Below, piece by piece: positions 1 to 10,715 of a stretch of 64,000 bases of DNA; position 1 is the first letter of the stretch, and every line of letters starts with the position of its first letter. The notes under the pieces are model-generated. The model did no database searches. It had not been told where the DNA came from and saw only the letters and a program-made list of their open reading frames with translations. Origin of the DNA: Variovorax sp. Sphag1AA (GTDB lineage: Bacteria > Pseudomonadota > Gammaproteobacteria > Burkholderiales > Burkholderiaceae_C); contig NZ_JACHYC010000004.1 of assembly GCF_014192575.1 (NCBI RefSeq), forward strand, positions 372,001 through 436,000. Direction: 5' to 3'. Both the position numbers and the translations under genes were made by a program.

Positions 1-706
1 CCGTCAGGTCCTGCATGAAGGTCGGCGAGGTGGCGTTGCACACATATTTGGCGCCGATGGCGCGCAGGATGTCTTCCTGCTCCTGCTTGCGGACGATGTT
101 CACCAGGGGAATGCCATCCTTGATGCAGATGCGGTTGAGCATCTGCCCGAGGTTCGACGCCGCGGCCGTGTGCACGAGTGCCTTGTGGCCTTCGCGCCGC
201 ATGGTCTCGACCATGCCGAGCGCCGTGAGCGGATTGACGAAGGACGAAGCACCCTCCGCCGCGGTCGCGCCTTCCGGCAGGGCCATGCACTGGGCTGCGT
301 CGATGCAGCGGTATTGCGAGTACATCGCGCCGCCGATCGCCGCGACGGTCTTGCCCAGCAGGGCCTGCGCCTGCGGCGAGGTACCGGCTGCCACGACCAC
401 GCCTGCGCCTTCATTGCCGACCGGCATGGACTGGTCCGCGCGGCCGGCCATGCTCTTCATGGCTGCTTCGGGGATGGTTGCCGTCACGACCGGCCGCTCG
501 GGCGTACCCGACGCCTTCGCGGTGCGCAGGTCCGCCGCGCCGAACAGCAGGCCCAGGTCGGAGGGATTCATCGGCGACGCCTCGACCCGAACCACCACTT
601 CGTTCGCGGCGGGCTGGGGAATGCGGTCTTCCTGAAGCGAGAGTTCAAGCTCGCCGCTGCTGCGGACGAGGGAACGGATCTGCAGGGTCTTGCTCGGCAC
701 GGTCAT
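1..706 (-). CDS. Zinc-binding dehydrogenase / quinone oxidoreductase-like (3' truncated by window)
   Basis: The reading frame opens at the ATG at 704-706 and runs off the left edge, so only the first 235 residues are visible. The N-terminus (MTVPSKTLQIRSLV) leads into a GroES-like fold typical of medium-chain dehydrogenases, with VRVEASPMNPSDLGLLFG in the place where quinone reductases carry NPSD. VGNEGAGVVVAAG follows, and then the start of a Rossmann region (ALVHTAAASNLGQML). Family members reduce quinones or enoyl substrates with NADPH. No zinc-ligand set is evident in the visible part, which fits a QOR-type rather than an alcohol-dehydrogenase-type member. The substrate cannot be told. 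It is separated by 53 nt from the next minus-strand gene. Confidence 0.85.
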   Translation of the reverse strand, partial: MTVPSKTLQIRSLVRSSGELELSLQEDRIPQPAANEVVVRVEASPMNPSDLGLLFGAADLRTAKASGTPERPVVTATIPEAAMKSMAGRADQSMPVGNEGAGVVVAAGTSPQAQALLGKTVAAIGGAMYSQYRCIDAAQCMALPEGATAAEGASSFVNPLTALGMVETMRREGHKALVHTAAASNLGQMLNRICIKDGIPLVNIVRKQEQEDILRAIGAKYVCNATSPTFMQDLT

Positions 707-759
707 GGCGGGTCTCCGGATGGGGGCCGGCCAGTATAGGAGCGGGGTCGGTTGCGCGC

Positions 760-2073
760 TCAGGACACCTGTTCGGGCGGCCGCTTGTCGGGATGGGCCA
801 TGACGCGGTCGATCCGCCTTCCGTCGAGCGCGACTACCTCGAAGCACCAGCCGGCGCAGTCGATGTGCTCCCCGACCTCCGGCAACTGGCCCGAGACGAA
901 CATCAGCAGGCCGGCGACGGTGTTGTAGCGGCCGCGGTCCTCGTCGGGCAGCTCGCGGATACCGAGGCGTGCGCGCAGCTCCGACACCGGCATCAGCCCG
1001 TCGAGCTCCCAGATGCCGTCGGCGCGCTGTCGCGCCCAGGCTTCGGCGTGCGTCGGCACTTGCAATTCGCCGGTGATGGCTTCGAGCAGGTCGCGCGGCG
1101 TCATCAGGCCCTGCACCACGCCGTATTCGTCGACGACGAAGACGAGCCGCCCGGCGCGCGAGCGGAACTGCTCGAGCATTTCCATGCCCGTGAGCGTTTC
1201 GGGTACGAAAACCGCGGGCTGCACTGCTTCTCCGACCGTGCCTCGATGCTCCGGCCCAAGCTTGAGAAGATGCGCCACGCTGGTCACGCCCACTACGTCG
1301 TCGAGCGAGTTGCGGCACACCGGATACCAGGAGTGGACCTGGTTGCGCGCACCCGCCTCCGACACCCTCTGCAGGCTCTCGGCAATGGTCAGCGACGCAT
1401 CGAGCCATTCGATGTCGGCGCGCGGGATCATGAGCGAGGTCAGCCGGCGATCGTCGAGGTGGAACACGTTGCGCACCATCTGGTGCTCGTGCATCTCGAT
1501 CACACCGGCATCGACGCCCTCCTCCAGGCTCGCGGAGATTTCTTCTTCGGTGACCACGCGGGCGGCGTTCGAATCGATGCGCAGGAGCTTGAGCGTGGCC
1601 GCCGTCGCACTCGACAACAGCAGCACGAACGGCTTGGCGATGGAAGCGAGCCATCGCATCGGCGTGGCCACGTAGCGGGCCACCGGCTCGGGGTAGAGCT
1701 GGCCGATGCGCTTGGGCACCAGCTCGCCGAAGATGATCGTGAAGAAGGTGATGCAGGTCACCACGACCGCGGTAGAGGCAATGCTGGCCGTGCCACGGCC
1801 AAGGCCCATTTCCTCCATCCACGCGCCGAGCGGCTCGGCGAAGGCGGCTTCACCGACGATGCCACTCAGCATGCCGATCGAGGTGATGCCGATCTGCACC
1901 GTGGAAAGAAACCGCGTCGGGTTCTCCATCAGCTTGAGCGCCGCGGCGGCGCCCGCATCCCCCGTCTCGGCCAGCGCGGCGAGGCGCGCGCGGCGGCTGG
2001 TGGAAAGAGCCATTTCGGACATTGCAAACAACGCGTTGACCGTGGTCAGCAACGCCAGGAGGAATACGTCCAT
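760..2073 (-). CDS. CNNM/CBS-domain membrane protein (CorC/HlyC family)
   Basis: The protein has an N-terminal DUF21/CNNM membrane domain (about residues 1-190, opening MDVFLLALLTTVNALFAMSEMALS). A CBS-domain pair follows (about 205-330; MIPRADIEWLD, FVVDEYGVVQGLMTPRDLLEAI), and then a C-terminal CorC_HlyC domain (about 345-425; DEDRGRYNTVAGLLMF). The family is linked to Mg2+/Co2+ efflux or ion homeostasis at the inner membrane; the HlyC (hemolysin) label is historical. I chose the ATG at 2073 because family members start there. An upstream in-frame ATG at 2097 would overlap the start codon of the divergent apaH. The length of 437 residues is normal. Confidence 0.88.
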   Translation of the reverse strand: MDVFLLALLTTVNALFAMSEMALSTSRRARLAALAETGDAGAAAALKLMENPTRFLSTVQIGITSIGMLSGIVGEAAFAEPLGAWMEEMGLGRGTASIASTAVVVTCITFFTIIFGELVPKRIGQLYPEPVARYVATPMRWLASIAKPFVLLLSSATAATLKLLRIDSNAARVVTEEEISASLEEGVDAGVIEMHEHQMVRNVFHLDDRRLTSLMIPRADIEWLDASLTIAESLQRVSEAGARNQVHSWYPVCRNSLDDVVGVTSVAHLLKLGPEHRGTVGEAVQPAVFVPETLTGMEMLEQFRSRAGRLVFVVDEYGVVQGLMTPRDLLEAITGELQVPTHAEAWARQRADGIWELDGLMPVSELRARLGIRELPDEDRGRYNTVAGLLMFVSGQLPEVGEHIDCAGWCFEVVALDGRRIDRVMAHPDKRPPEQVS

Positions 2074-2095
2074 GAACGCAGGAGAGAATGGGGAC

Positions 2096-2938
2096 ATGGC
2101 ACTTTACTTGATCGGTGATCTGCAGGGCTGCGACGAACCCCTGCAACGGCTGCTGGACAAGATCGACTTCTCCCCGAGCCGCGACCGGCTGATCGTGCTG
2201 GGCGACCTCGTGAATCGCGGGCCCGCTTCGGCCAAGGTGCTGCGACACATCCAGGGTTTCGGCGGCGCGGCGCAGAGCCTGCTCGGCAACCATGACCTGC
2301 ATCTTCTGGGCGTGGCCCACGGCGCGCGCAAGATGGGACGCAAGGACACGCTCGCTGCAATACTCGATGCGCCGGACCGCGATGGAATGCTCGAATGGCT
2401 GCGCCACCAGCATGTGGCGCTTCGTCACGACATTGGCGGCGGCACGCTGCTGACGGTGCACGCGGGCGTGCTGCCGCAATGGACTGTCGAGGACACGATG
2501 CGTCTGGCAGGCGAGCTCCAATCCGCCTTGCAGGGACCGGACGTGGCCGAGTTCTTTCGCACCATGTACGGCAACGAACCCGCGCAGTGGAGCGATTCGC
2601 TCACCGGTGCGGCGCGGCTACGCGTAGTCGTCAATGCCCTGACGCGGATGCGCTATTGCACAGCCGAGGGCGTGATGGAGTTCGAATCCAAGGATGCCGA
2701 AGCCGGCGCGCCCGAGGGCTTCATGCCGTGGTTCGATGTGCCGGGACGCAAGACGTCGACAGCGACTGTGGCTTTCGGCCACTGGTCGACGCTCGGCTGG
2801 GTTTCAAGGCCGGACCTGATCTCGACCGACACTGGTTGCGTATGGGGTGGCTGCCTGAGCGCCGTGCGGATCGGCGCGACGCCACAAGAGCGCGAGCTGA
2901 TCCAGGTCAAGTGCCCTCAGGCCCAGAAGCCAGGCTGA
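2096..2938 (+). CDS. apaH: Symmetrical bis(5'-nucleosyl)-tetraphosphatase
   Basis: This 280-residue protein is a metallophosphatase that hydrolyses Ap4A to two ADP, limiting alarmone-like dinucleotides and affecting NpN RNA caps. Motifs visible in order are GDLQGCDEPLQRLLD near the N-terminus, LGDLVNRGP, GNHDLHLLGVAHG and HAGVLPQW, the metal-binding set of the calcineurin-like phosphoesterase fold. The ATG at 2096 has an AGGAGAG-type ribosome binding site about ten bases upstream. The frame stays open for 130 codons upstream, but that part is antisense to the neighbouring membrane protein and is not part of the gene. It converges on the RNA helicase with only 3 nt between the two stop codons. 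Confidence 0.95.
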   Translation: MALYLIGDLQGCDEPLQRLLDKIDFSPSRDRLIVLGDLVNRGPASAKVLRHIQGFGGAAQSLLGNHDLHLLGVAHGARKMGRKDTLAAILDAPDRDGMLEWLRHQHVALRHDIGGGTLLTVHAGVLPQWTVEDTMRLAGELQSALQGPDVAEFFRTMYGNEPAQWSDSLTGAARLRVVVNALTRMRYCTAEGVMEFESKDAEAGAPEGFMPWFDVPGRKTSTATVAFGHWSTLGWVSRPDLISTDTGCVWGGCLSAVRIGATPQERELIQVKCPQAQKPG

Positions 2939-2941
2939 AGG

Positions 2942-4402
2942 CTACTGGGGGGACTTGAAGAGCGCCGCGACCTTGCGCTTGGTCTTGATGTTGCTGGAGA
3001 CGCCTCGGGCGGGCGTCGCCTTGGCCGTGGCTTCCCAGGCGGGCGCAGCCTCACGCTCCGGCGTCTCGTAGGGCTTCTCGAAGAAGGGATCGCGCGGCGC
3101 AGCCGGCGCGCGATGCGGACGGCCGTTGCGGGTCGGACGCGAGTCGGAGCGGTCGCGGGGACGATCCAGCGTGTCGAGCACGTCGCGTGCGTCGCCGGCT
3201 TCGCCCTCTTCGCGCCAATGGCGGCGGCCATCGTTGATGCGGCCGCGCGGGCGCTCGTCGTCGAATTCGACCGGCTCCAGCTCAATCTTCTTCTTGATGA
3301 GCTTCTCGATGTCGGCCACCAGGCGGACGTCATTGCCGCCGCTCGCGAAGCTCACAGCGAGGCCGGATGCGCCGGCGCGGCCGGTGCGGCCGATGCGGTG
3401 CACGTAGTCTTCCGCGTTGAACGGAATGTCGAAGTTGAAGACCGCCGGCACGTCCTTGATGTCGAGACCGCGCGCAGCCACGTCGGTGGCCACCAGCAGG
3501 TCGACTTCGCCGGCCTTGAACGCGGCGAGCGACTTCAGGCGTTCGTCCTGGCTCTTGTCGCCGTGCAGGGCGGTGGTCTTCAGGCCGTCACGCTCGAGCG
3601 AACGCGCGAGGCGCGCACAGCCCAGCTTGCTGTTGACGAACACGAAGGCCTGCGTGATGCCGCGCTGGCGCACGATCTGCTTGAGCGCGCGGCGCTTGTC
3701 GTCTTCCGCAACGCTGAAGAAGTGCTGCTCGACGGTGGAGGCGGTTTCGTTCGGCCGCGCGACTTCGATCGTGACCGGGTTCTGCAAGTAGCTGCCGGCG
3801 AGCCGCTTGATCTCGGGAGAGAACGTCGCGGAGAACAGCAGCGTGGTCCGCTGCTTGGGCAGGTACGAGAGGATGCGCTGCAGATCGGGCAGGAAGCCGA
3901 TGTCGAGCATTCGGTCTGCTTCGTCGAGAACCACGTACTCGACCTGGTTGAGCACTGCGTTCTTCGCTTCGATGTGGTCGAGCAGTCGGCCCGGCGTGGC
4001 GACCAGCACCTCGACGCCCTTCTTGAGCTCGATGGTCTGCGGCTTCATGTCGATACCGCCGAAAACGACCGCGCTGCGCAGGTTGGTGTACTTGGAATAG
4101 AGCTTGACCTGCTGAGCGACCTGGTCGGCCAGTTCGCGCGTGGGCAGCAGGACGAGGGCCCGGACCGGGTGCCGTGCCGGAGAGGTCGAGCTGTTCTCGT
4201 GCTTGAGCATCCGCTGCAGCAGGGGCAGCGAGAAGGCGGCTGTCTTGCCGGTGCCGGTCTGGGCGGCACCCATGACGTCCTGGCCCGACAACACCACCGG
4301 AATGGCCTGTGCCTGGATGGGCGTCATCGTCTCGTAACCCATTTCGGCTACAGCGCGCGCCAATGGTTCAGCCAGGGAGAGATTGGAGAAGGAGCTTGTC
4401 AT
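2942..4402 (-). CDS. rhlE: DEAD-box ATP-dependent RNA helicase, RhlE-type
   Basis: This 486-residue helicase shows the full DEAD-box motif series: Q motif (MTPIQAQAIP), Walker A (AQTGTGKT), PTRELADQV, TPGRLLD, DEAD, SAT, ARGLDI and HRIGRTGR. A charged, low-complexity C-terminal tail of about 110 residues follows, rich in Arg, Asp and Pro, as in RhlE-type enzymes acting on ribosome assembly or RNA decay. I placed the start at the ATG at 4402 (MTSSFSNLSLAEPL). The frame runs 60 codons further upstream, but that stretch is translated from a GC-rich intergenic repeat and should not be annotated as protein. RhlE versus another DEAD-box subfamily is the only doubt. Confidence 0.93.
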   Translation of the reverse strand: MTSSFSNLSLAEPLARAVAEMGYETMTPIQAQAIPVVLSGQDVMGAAQTGTGKTAAFSLPLLQRMLKHENSSTSPARHPVRALVLLPTRELADQVAQQVKLYSKYTNLRSAVVFGGIDMKPQTIELKKGVEVLVATPGRLLDHIEAKNAVLNQVEYVVLDEADRMLDIGFLPDLQRILSYLPKQRTTLLFSATFSPEIKRLAGSYLQNPVTIEVARPNETASTVEQHFFSVAEDDKRRALKQIVRQRGITQAFVFVNSKLGCARLARSLERDGLKTTALHGDKSQDERLKSLAAFKAGEVDLLVATDVAARGLDIKDVPAVFNFDIPFNAEDYVHRIGRTGRAGASGLAVSFASGGNDVRLVADIEKLIKKKIELEPVEFDDERPRGRINDGRRHWREEGEAGDARDVLDTLDRPRDRSDSRPTRNGRPHRAPAAPRDPFFEKPYETPEREAAPAWEATAKATPARGVSSNIKTKRKVAALFKSPQ

Positions 4403-4473
4403 GAAGCCTTCTATTGTCGCAGGAATGGGGTTACCCCTAATCCCAAGCCCCTCCGGGGGATTCCGCCCAGCGG

Positions 4474-4562
4474 GGAATCCCGCGGAACCGGCTTCGCCGG
4501 GCCGCCGGGATTGCCCCCTGAAAGGGGGTGTCAGAGCGACACGAAGTGCGCGAGGCTGGGGG

Positions 4563-4566
<4 letters not shown>
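4474..4566 (-). repeat. Interspersed GC-rich intergenic repeat, copy 1 (reverse orientation)
   Basis: Read on the minus strand this begins CTAACCCCCAGCCTCG, passes through CACTTCGTGT, a CCCCCTTTCAGGGGG hairpin and GGCGGCCCGGCGAAGCCGG, and ends GCGGGATTCC. It matches copies at 32258, 35189 and 42122 over about 93 bases. It starts right at the end of the zinc metallopeptidase gene: the TAA stop (4563-4565) consists of repeat bases, where the other copies have TCA or CCA. Two internal inverted repeats suggest a structured transcript or a REP-like element. Confidence 0.85.
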
Positions 4567-5447
<881 letters not shown>

Positions 5448-5520
5448 GACGCGCTCCTTGACCGCGGTTCTCGCGGCGCCGGCACGATGGTACGCGCTGG
5501 CGAATCCTTCGGCTGTAGGC

Positions 5521-6087
<567 letters not shown>

Positions 6088-6142
6088 GGCAGGTCCTCTT
6101 TTTCGGGCCGCTATTCTAGGCACCCAGCGGGGTCGGCCGGAT

Positions 6143-7432
6143 TCAGGTCGCCAGCGCCTCGGAGATCACGGTGCGCTCGATCAGGCGGTCATCGCCCAGC
6201 ACGATCATCGCGAACAGCAGTTCTTCCAGATTCGCGGCCAACGAAGTCTTGCGTGCCAGCAGCGGCGTGGCCTTCGGGTTGATGACCACGAAATCGGCCT
6301 CGCAGCCCGGCTGCAGGTTGCCGATCACGCCTTCCAGCCCCAGCGCACGCGCCGCCCCGGCGGTGTGGCGCCACCAAAGCTGCGAAGGCGGGATGCTGAT
6401 ACCCGGCTTGGTCTGCCCTTCGCGGCCGGCGTAGTAGGCGGCCATCATCGTGGTGAACGGACTGAAGCTGGTGCCGCCGCCCACGTCGCTTGCAAGACCG
6501 TACTGGTAGCCGATGCGGTCGGCGCCCTCGAAGTCGAAGAATCCGCTGCCGAGGAAGAGGTTGCTGGTCGGACTCACCGCCGTTGCGGTGCCGGTCTCGC
6601 GCATGAGCCGGCGGTCGTCGTCATCGAAGTGGATGCAGTGTGCGTAGACCGCGCGCTCGCGCATCAGGCCGAAGCCCGCATACACGTCGAGGTACGACCG
6701 CGCATGAGGGAAGAGCTCGCGCGCCCAGCGCACTTCGTCCTTGTTCTCCGCCACGTGCGAGTGAATCCAGGTGTCCGCGTACTTCGCCGCGAGTTCGCCC
6801 GCGCCGCGCAACTGCGCATCGGTGCTGGTGGGCGCGAAGCGCGGGGTGATCGCATAGCCGAGACGGTCGACGTTGTGCCACTTGCGGATGAGAGCCTCGG
6901 AGTCGATCAGACTCTGTTCAGCAACGTCGCGTACACCGTCGGGCGAATGACGATCCTGAAGCACCTTGCCGGTGATCATGCGCAAACGGCGACGCTGCGC
7001 CGCCTCGAAGAAGGCATCGACCGACTGGGGGTGCGAGGTCGCGAAGGTCAGCGAGGTCGTGACCCCGTTGCGCATCAACTCATCAAGGAAGAACTCCGCC
7101 ACTTCGGCCGAATGGGCGGGGTCGGCAAAGCGGGTTTCAGCCGGAAAGGTGTAGTTCTCGAGCCAGGGAAGCAGGCCATCGGCCGGCGCGCCGATGATGT
7201 CCGTCTGCGGATAGTGGATGTGCATGTCCACGAAGCCCGGCGCGACGATGCGCCCCGGCCAATGCGTAACCGGCACCTGTGGATGGCGGGCGGCGACCGC
7301 GGCGTAGGCGCCTGCATCCTGCACCCGCTGCCGACCGGCGGCATCGGGGCCGACTACGAGAAGGCCGTCCTCGTCATACACCGGCTGGCCGGCGGGATCG
7401 AATCGCAGAAGAGAGGCACGGTACGCTTGCAT
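6143..7432 (-). CDS. guaD: Guanine deaminase
   Basis: This 429-residue amidohydrolase converts guanine to xanthine. It has the metal-binding HxH strand in [14 protein letters not shown], the family-typical [19 protein letters not shown] segment and [15 protein letters not shown] architecture (here [16 protein letters not shown]). It also has [24 protein letters not shown] and the late Asp motif [14 protein letters not shown]. The ATG at 7432 is preferred over a GTG two codons upstream. Xanthine made here would feed the xanthine dehydrogenase encoded at 28-32 kb. Two CATATGG motifs lie just upstream (7478-7508). Confidence 0.93.
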   Translation of the reverse strand: MQAYRASLLRFDPAGQPVYDEDGLLVVGPDAAGRQRVQDAGAYAAVAARHPQVPVTHWPGRIVAPGFVDMHIHYPQTDIIGAPADGLLPWLENYTFPAETRFADPAHSAEVAEFFLDELMRNGVTTSLTFATSHPQSVDAFFEAAQRRRLRMITGKVLQDRHSPDGVRDVAEQSLIDSEALIRKWHNVDRLGYAITPRFAPTSTDAQLRGAGELAAKYADTWIHSHVAENKDEVRWARELFPHARSYLDVYAGFGLMRERAVYAHCIHFDDDDRRLMRETGTATAVSPTSNLFLGSGFFDFEGADRIGYQYGLASDVGGGTSFSPFTTMMAAYYAGREGQTKPGISIPPSQLWWRHTAGAARALGLEGVIGNLQPGCEADFVVINPKATPLLARKTSLAANLEELLFAMIVLGDDRLIERTVISEALAT

Positions 7433-7477
7433 GGGCACGGAGGGTAAGTCAGCAATGCGGGTACACGATGTGCTTGC

Positions 7478-7508
7478 GCATATGGGCCTTATATGAGTGC
7501 CATATGGC
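7478..7508. promoter_or_regulatory. Paired CATATGG operator-like motifs upstream of guaD
   Basis: GCATATGGGC at 7478-7487 and the perfect palindrome GCCATATGGC at 7499-7508 start 21 bases apart, two helical turns. They lie 46-76 bases upstream of the guaD start. The same half-site forms a perfect 18-bp palindrome upstream of xdhA (32197-32214). This suggests a common purine-responsive regulator, but the regulator is not identified. Confidence 0.5.
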
Positions 7509-7584
7509 TGACACGTCGCCGCCGTGGCCGATGGTACGCTCCGACGATTGATTCACGCGACGCCGCCAAGAGCGCCACTGCAAG

Positions 7585-8733
7585 ATGAAAGTCCTTCTGA
7601 TCGCGAACTACATGCCCGACGGCCAGACGAGCATGATCGCCTTCGGCCGCATGCTGGAGCGGGAAATGCCCCGTGTCGGCTGCGACCTCCGCGTGGTCTC
7701 CCCGCCGAAGCGGGTACTGCACGGGGAGGTCACCTCGCGCTGGTGGAAGTGGCTCGGCTACATCGACAAGTTCGTCCTGTTCATCCCCATGCTGAAGCGG
7801 CAATTGCGCTGGGCCGATGTGGTGCACGTGGCCGACCACTCCAACAGCATGTACATCCCGTGGGTGGAATCCAAGCCCAACGTGATCACCTGCCATGACG
7901 TGATCGCCGTGCAGGCCGCGCACGGAATGATCGAAGGCTGGAACGTCGGCTGGACCGGGCGGCAGTTCCAGCGGCTGATCTCCAAGGGCCTGGGCCGCGC
8001 CGATCTGGTGGCATGCGTGTCGGCCATGACGCGCCGCGAACTGCTCTCCATGGGCCTTGCGGAAGAACGCCATGTCACGACGGTCCTCAACGGCCTGAAC
8101 GACAACTTCGCGCCGGTGGCGCCCGACGAGGCCCAGAGGCTCATCTCGCGCTTCGGAATCTCGCCGCAGGACAAATACCTCATCCACGTCGGCTGGGACA
8201 TGGCCCGCAAGAACCGCGGGGGCGTCCTCGAAGCCTTCATCGCATTGCAGGAGCGCGCTGCGGCTGCAGGGCACCCGCCGATGGCGGACCGCCTTCTCTT
8301 CGTCGGGCCCGATCTGTCGCCCGAGATGGCGGAGTTGGCGCAAAAGCACGGCGTGGCAGACCGGATCAAGGCCGTGCAGAAGGTATCCCACGAGGAGCTG
8401 CGCGCGCTCTATGCCAGCGCGACCGCGCTGCTCTTCCCCTCGCTCCAGGAAGGTTTCGGCTGGCCGATCATCGAGGCGCAGGCCTGCGGTTGCCCGGTCT
8501 TCACATCTGACCTCGCGCCAATGAACGAGATCGGCGGGGAAGGCGCGGTGTATGTCGATCCGCATGACCCGTCTGCCATGGCCACCGCCATGGAAGCCGC
8601 CGCGCCACGCCTCGGCGAGATGCGCCGCCTGGGCCTGGAAAACGCCGCCCACTACAGCGCATCGCAAATGGCGAGCAACTACAAGGCCGCCTACCAGCGC
8701 GTCATTAGCGAACGAGGGGCGCGCGCCTCATGA
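7585..8733 (+). CDS. Glycosyltransferase, GT-B fold (family 1/4)
   Basis: This 382-residue protein has the two-domain GT-B pattern: MKVLLIANYMPDGQTSM at the N-terminus, VVHVADHSNSMYIP with VITCHDVIAVQAAHG (acceptor side), and a C-terminal nucleotide-sugar domain with YLIHVGWDMARKNRGGVLEA and FPSLQEGFGWPIIEAQACG, the donor-binding E-x7-E-like signature. It would transfer a sugar to a lipid-linked or polysaccharide acceptor at the cytoplasmic face of the membrane. The donor and acceptor are unknown. It overlaps the next gene by 4 nt (ATGA), so the two are translationally coupled. These two genes sit alone, away from any polysaccharide cluster visible here. Confidence 0.88.
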   Translation: MKVLLIANYMPDGQTSMIAFGRMLEREMPRVGCDLRVVSPPKRVLHGEVTSRWWKWLGYIDKFVLFIPMLKRQLRWADVVHVADHSNSMYIPWVESKPNVITCHDVIAVQAAHGMIEGWNVGWTGRQFQRLISKGLGRADLVACVSAMTRRELLSMGLAEERHVTTVLNGLNDNFAPVAPDEAQRLISRFGISPQDKYLIHVGWDMARKNRGGVLEAFIALQERAAAAGHPPMADRLLFVGPDLSPEMAELAQKHGVADRIKAVQKVSHEELRALYASATALLFPSLQEGFGWPIIEAQACGCPVFTSDLAPMNEIGGEGAVYVDPHDPSAMATAMEAAAPRLGEMRRLGLENAAHYSASQMASNYKAAYQRVISERGARAS

Positions 8734-9392
8734 AGCGGCTGCTGGCGCTCGGCGTCGTCTTGCTGCCCTGGAAGATCAAGCGCTGGATATTGCGACGCTT
8801 CTGGGGCTACAAGTTCGCCGACGGCGCGCGCATCGGCCTGGCCTACGTTTTTCCGGGCGAACTGGTCATGGGTGAGCACGCGCACATCGACCATTTCACG
8901 GTTGCCGTCCACCTGGACCGGATGGAATGCGGCGCGCATTCGTACATCGGGCGATCCAACTGGGTTACCGGCCACCCCCGGCACGGCGAGCATTTCACTC
9001 ATCGCACGGAGCGCGATCCGTCGCTCTTGCTGGGTGACCATTCATCGATCACGAAGCAGCACATCATCGATTGCACCGACCGGATCGAGATCGGTGCCTT
9101 TACCACCGTTGCGGGCTACGGCTCGCAGCTCATCACCCACGGCATCGATACCCACGAGAACCGCCAGGACTGCAAGCCGATCCGCATCGGTTCGTACTGC
9201 CTCATCGGCACCCGCGTCACCGTGCTGGGCGGCGCCGTGCTGCCGGACCGCACCGTCCTCGGCGCGGGATCACTGCTGAACAAGGCGCACACCGAGGAAT
9301 ACGCGGTGTACGCCGGCCAGCCAGCGAAGAAGGTCAAGGATCTGGACCCCGAAGGGGCCTACTTCCACCGCGAGAGCGGCTTCGTGCACTGA
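8730..9392 (+). CDS. Hexapeptide-repeat acyltransferase (LbH fold)
   Basis: This 220-residue protein has an N-terminal basic/hydrophobic stretch (MKRLLALGVVLLPWKIKRWILRRF) and a left-handed beta-helix built from imperfect hexapeptides (GARIGLAYVFPG, SYIGRSNWV, GSYCLIGTRVTVLGGAVLPDRTVLG). It ends in EEYAVYAGQPAKKVKDL, as in sugar O-acetyltransferases such as WcaF-like enzymes. It probably acetylates the glycan made by the coupled upstream glycosyltransferase. The acceptor is not known. Confidence 0.86.
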   Translation: MKRLLALGVVLLPWKIKRWILRRFWGYKFADGARIGLAYVFPGELVMGEHAHIDHFTVAVHLDRMECGAHSYIGRSNWVTGHPRHGEHFTHRTERDPSLLLGDHSSITKQHIIDCTDRIEIGAFTTVAGYGSQLITHGIDTHENRQDCKPIRIGSYCLIGTRVTVLGGAVLPDRTVLGAGSLLNKAHTEEYAVYAGQPAKKVKDLDPEGAYFHRESGFVH

Positions 9393-9414
9393 CCCGCAGT
9401 ACGGCTGAAGCGCC

Positions 9415-10512
9415 TCAGGGCGTCTTGCGCGCCACGCGGCCCTGCACGCCTTCGACCAGCCAGTTCATATTGAGGATCTGCTCGTCGGCGAGCGACTGGC
9501 CCTTGGCGATGACGACATGGCCCTCGTTGTCGCGCACGTCGGCCGCGACGGCCTGGAAGGGCTTGAGCTTGCCGCTGGCAATGTCCTTCTGGCGAGCGAT
9601 CACTTCGTCTTGCACCTGTTTGGGCACCTTCGATCCGAAATCGCCGACGCGGATCATCCCTTCCTTCACGCCGCCCCAGAGGTTGCCGCTCTTCCAGGTG
9701 CCATCGAGCACGGCCTTCGCGCGCTGGGTGTAGTAGTCGCCCCAGTGGTGCGTCACCGCGACGAGCTGCGCGTCGGGCGCGACCTTGCGCATGTCGGAGT
9801 GGTAGGCAATCGCAAGCTTGCCGCGCTCCTGCGCCGCGGTCATCACGGCGGTCGAGCCGGTGTGGAAGGCGATCACGTCGACGTCCTGGTTGAACAGCGC
9901 CATCGCGGCGTCACGCTCCTTCGGCGGATTGAACCACTCGTCGAGCCACACCACCTTGACCTGCGCCTTCGGGTCGACCGAACGCATGCCCAGCGTGAAG
10001 GCGTTGATGCCCTGCAGCACCTCGGGGATCGGGAAGCCCGCGACGTAACCCGCGACATGGGTCTTCGACATGCGTCCGGCCGCGACGCCTGCGAGGTAAC
10101 GGCCCTCGTAGTAGCGCGCGTTCGCGATCGCGACATTGGGCGCGGTCTTGTAGCCGGTGATCGACTCGAACTTCACGTCAGGGAAGTCGCGCGCCACCTT
10201 CATCGTCGGCTCCATGTAGCCGAAGCTGGTCGTGAAAATGAGCTTGTTGCCCTGCTGCGCGAGATCGCGGATCACGCGCTCGGCATCGGCGCCTTCGGCC
10301 ACGTTCTCGACGAACGTGGTCTTCACCTTGCCGGGCAGCGCGACCTCGACAGCCTTGCGGCCCTCGTCATGCTGGCGCGTCCAGCCGGCATCGGTGACGG
10401 GCGTGACGTAGACGAAGCCGATCTTCAGCGGATCGGCCTTCGGTGCGGGTTGGGAAAAAGCGGGAAGGAAAAAACAGGCGGCCGCAAGCGCGGCTGCGAG
10501 GTTTTTGTACAT
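9415..10512 (-). CDS. BMP-family (nucleoside-type) ABC transporter substrate-binding protein, orphan
   Basis: This 365-residue protein has a Sec signal (MYKNLAAALAAACFFLPAFSQPAP) and the BMP/Med fold: LKIGFVYVTPVTDAGWTRQHDEGRKAV, TTFVENVAEGADAERVIRDLAQQGNKLIFTTSFGYMEP, and VAGYVAGFPIPEVLQGINAFTLG. BMP-family proteins bind purine nucleosides or related compounds. No permease or ATPase lies next to it; it probably shares the membrane components of the operon at 20.7-25.5 kb, whose own binding protein (20704-21873) is a close paralogue. The ATG at 10512 has an AGAGGA site. Confidence 0.9.
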   Translation of the reverse strand: MYKNLAAALAAACFFLPAFSQPAPKADPLKIGFVYVTPVTDAGWTRQHDEGRKAVEVALPGKVKTTFVENVAEGADAERVIRDLAQQGNKLIFTTSFGYMEPTMKVARDFPDVKFESITGYKTAPNVAIANARYYEGRYLAGVAAGRMSKTHVAGYVAGFPIPEVLQGINAFTLGMRSVDPKAQVKVVWLDEWFNPPKERDAAMALFNQDVDVIAFHTGSTAVMTAAQERGKLAIAYHSDMRKVAPDAQLVAVTHHWGDYYTQRAKAVLDGTWKSGNLWGGVKEGMIRVGDFGSKVPKQVQDEVIARQKDIASGKLKPFQAVAADVRDNEGHVVIAKGQSLADEQILNMNWLVEGVQGRVARKTP

Positions 10513-10715
10513 GGTGTTCCTCTACATGGCCCCGGAAACGAAATTCGGCGCTGGGGGGCACCAGCGCCGGGCCGGAATTTTACCCGGGTCACTCTAGCGG
10601 GGCGGCAAAGCGTGTCACGCCCACGTCGCCTGGAGGTCATCCCCGGTTCATGGCGGTGTCATGGCCTCTCCCTAGTCTTGCGGCGCTCAGACCAACCACA
10701 CGACAAGGAGCTCCC

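Noticed and set aside
1706..2095. A 130-residue N-terminal extension of ApaH
   Set aside because: ApaH has its normal length and a ribosome binding site from the ATG at 2096; the extension is antisense to the CBS protein gene.
478..2118. A 546-codon open frame on the plus strand over the first two genes
   Set aside because: It is antisense to the dehydrogenase and the CBS protein, both of which have convincing motifs.
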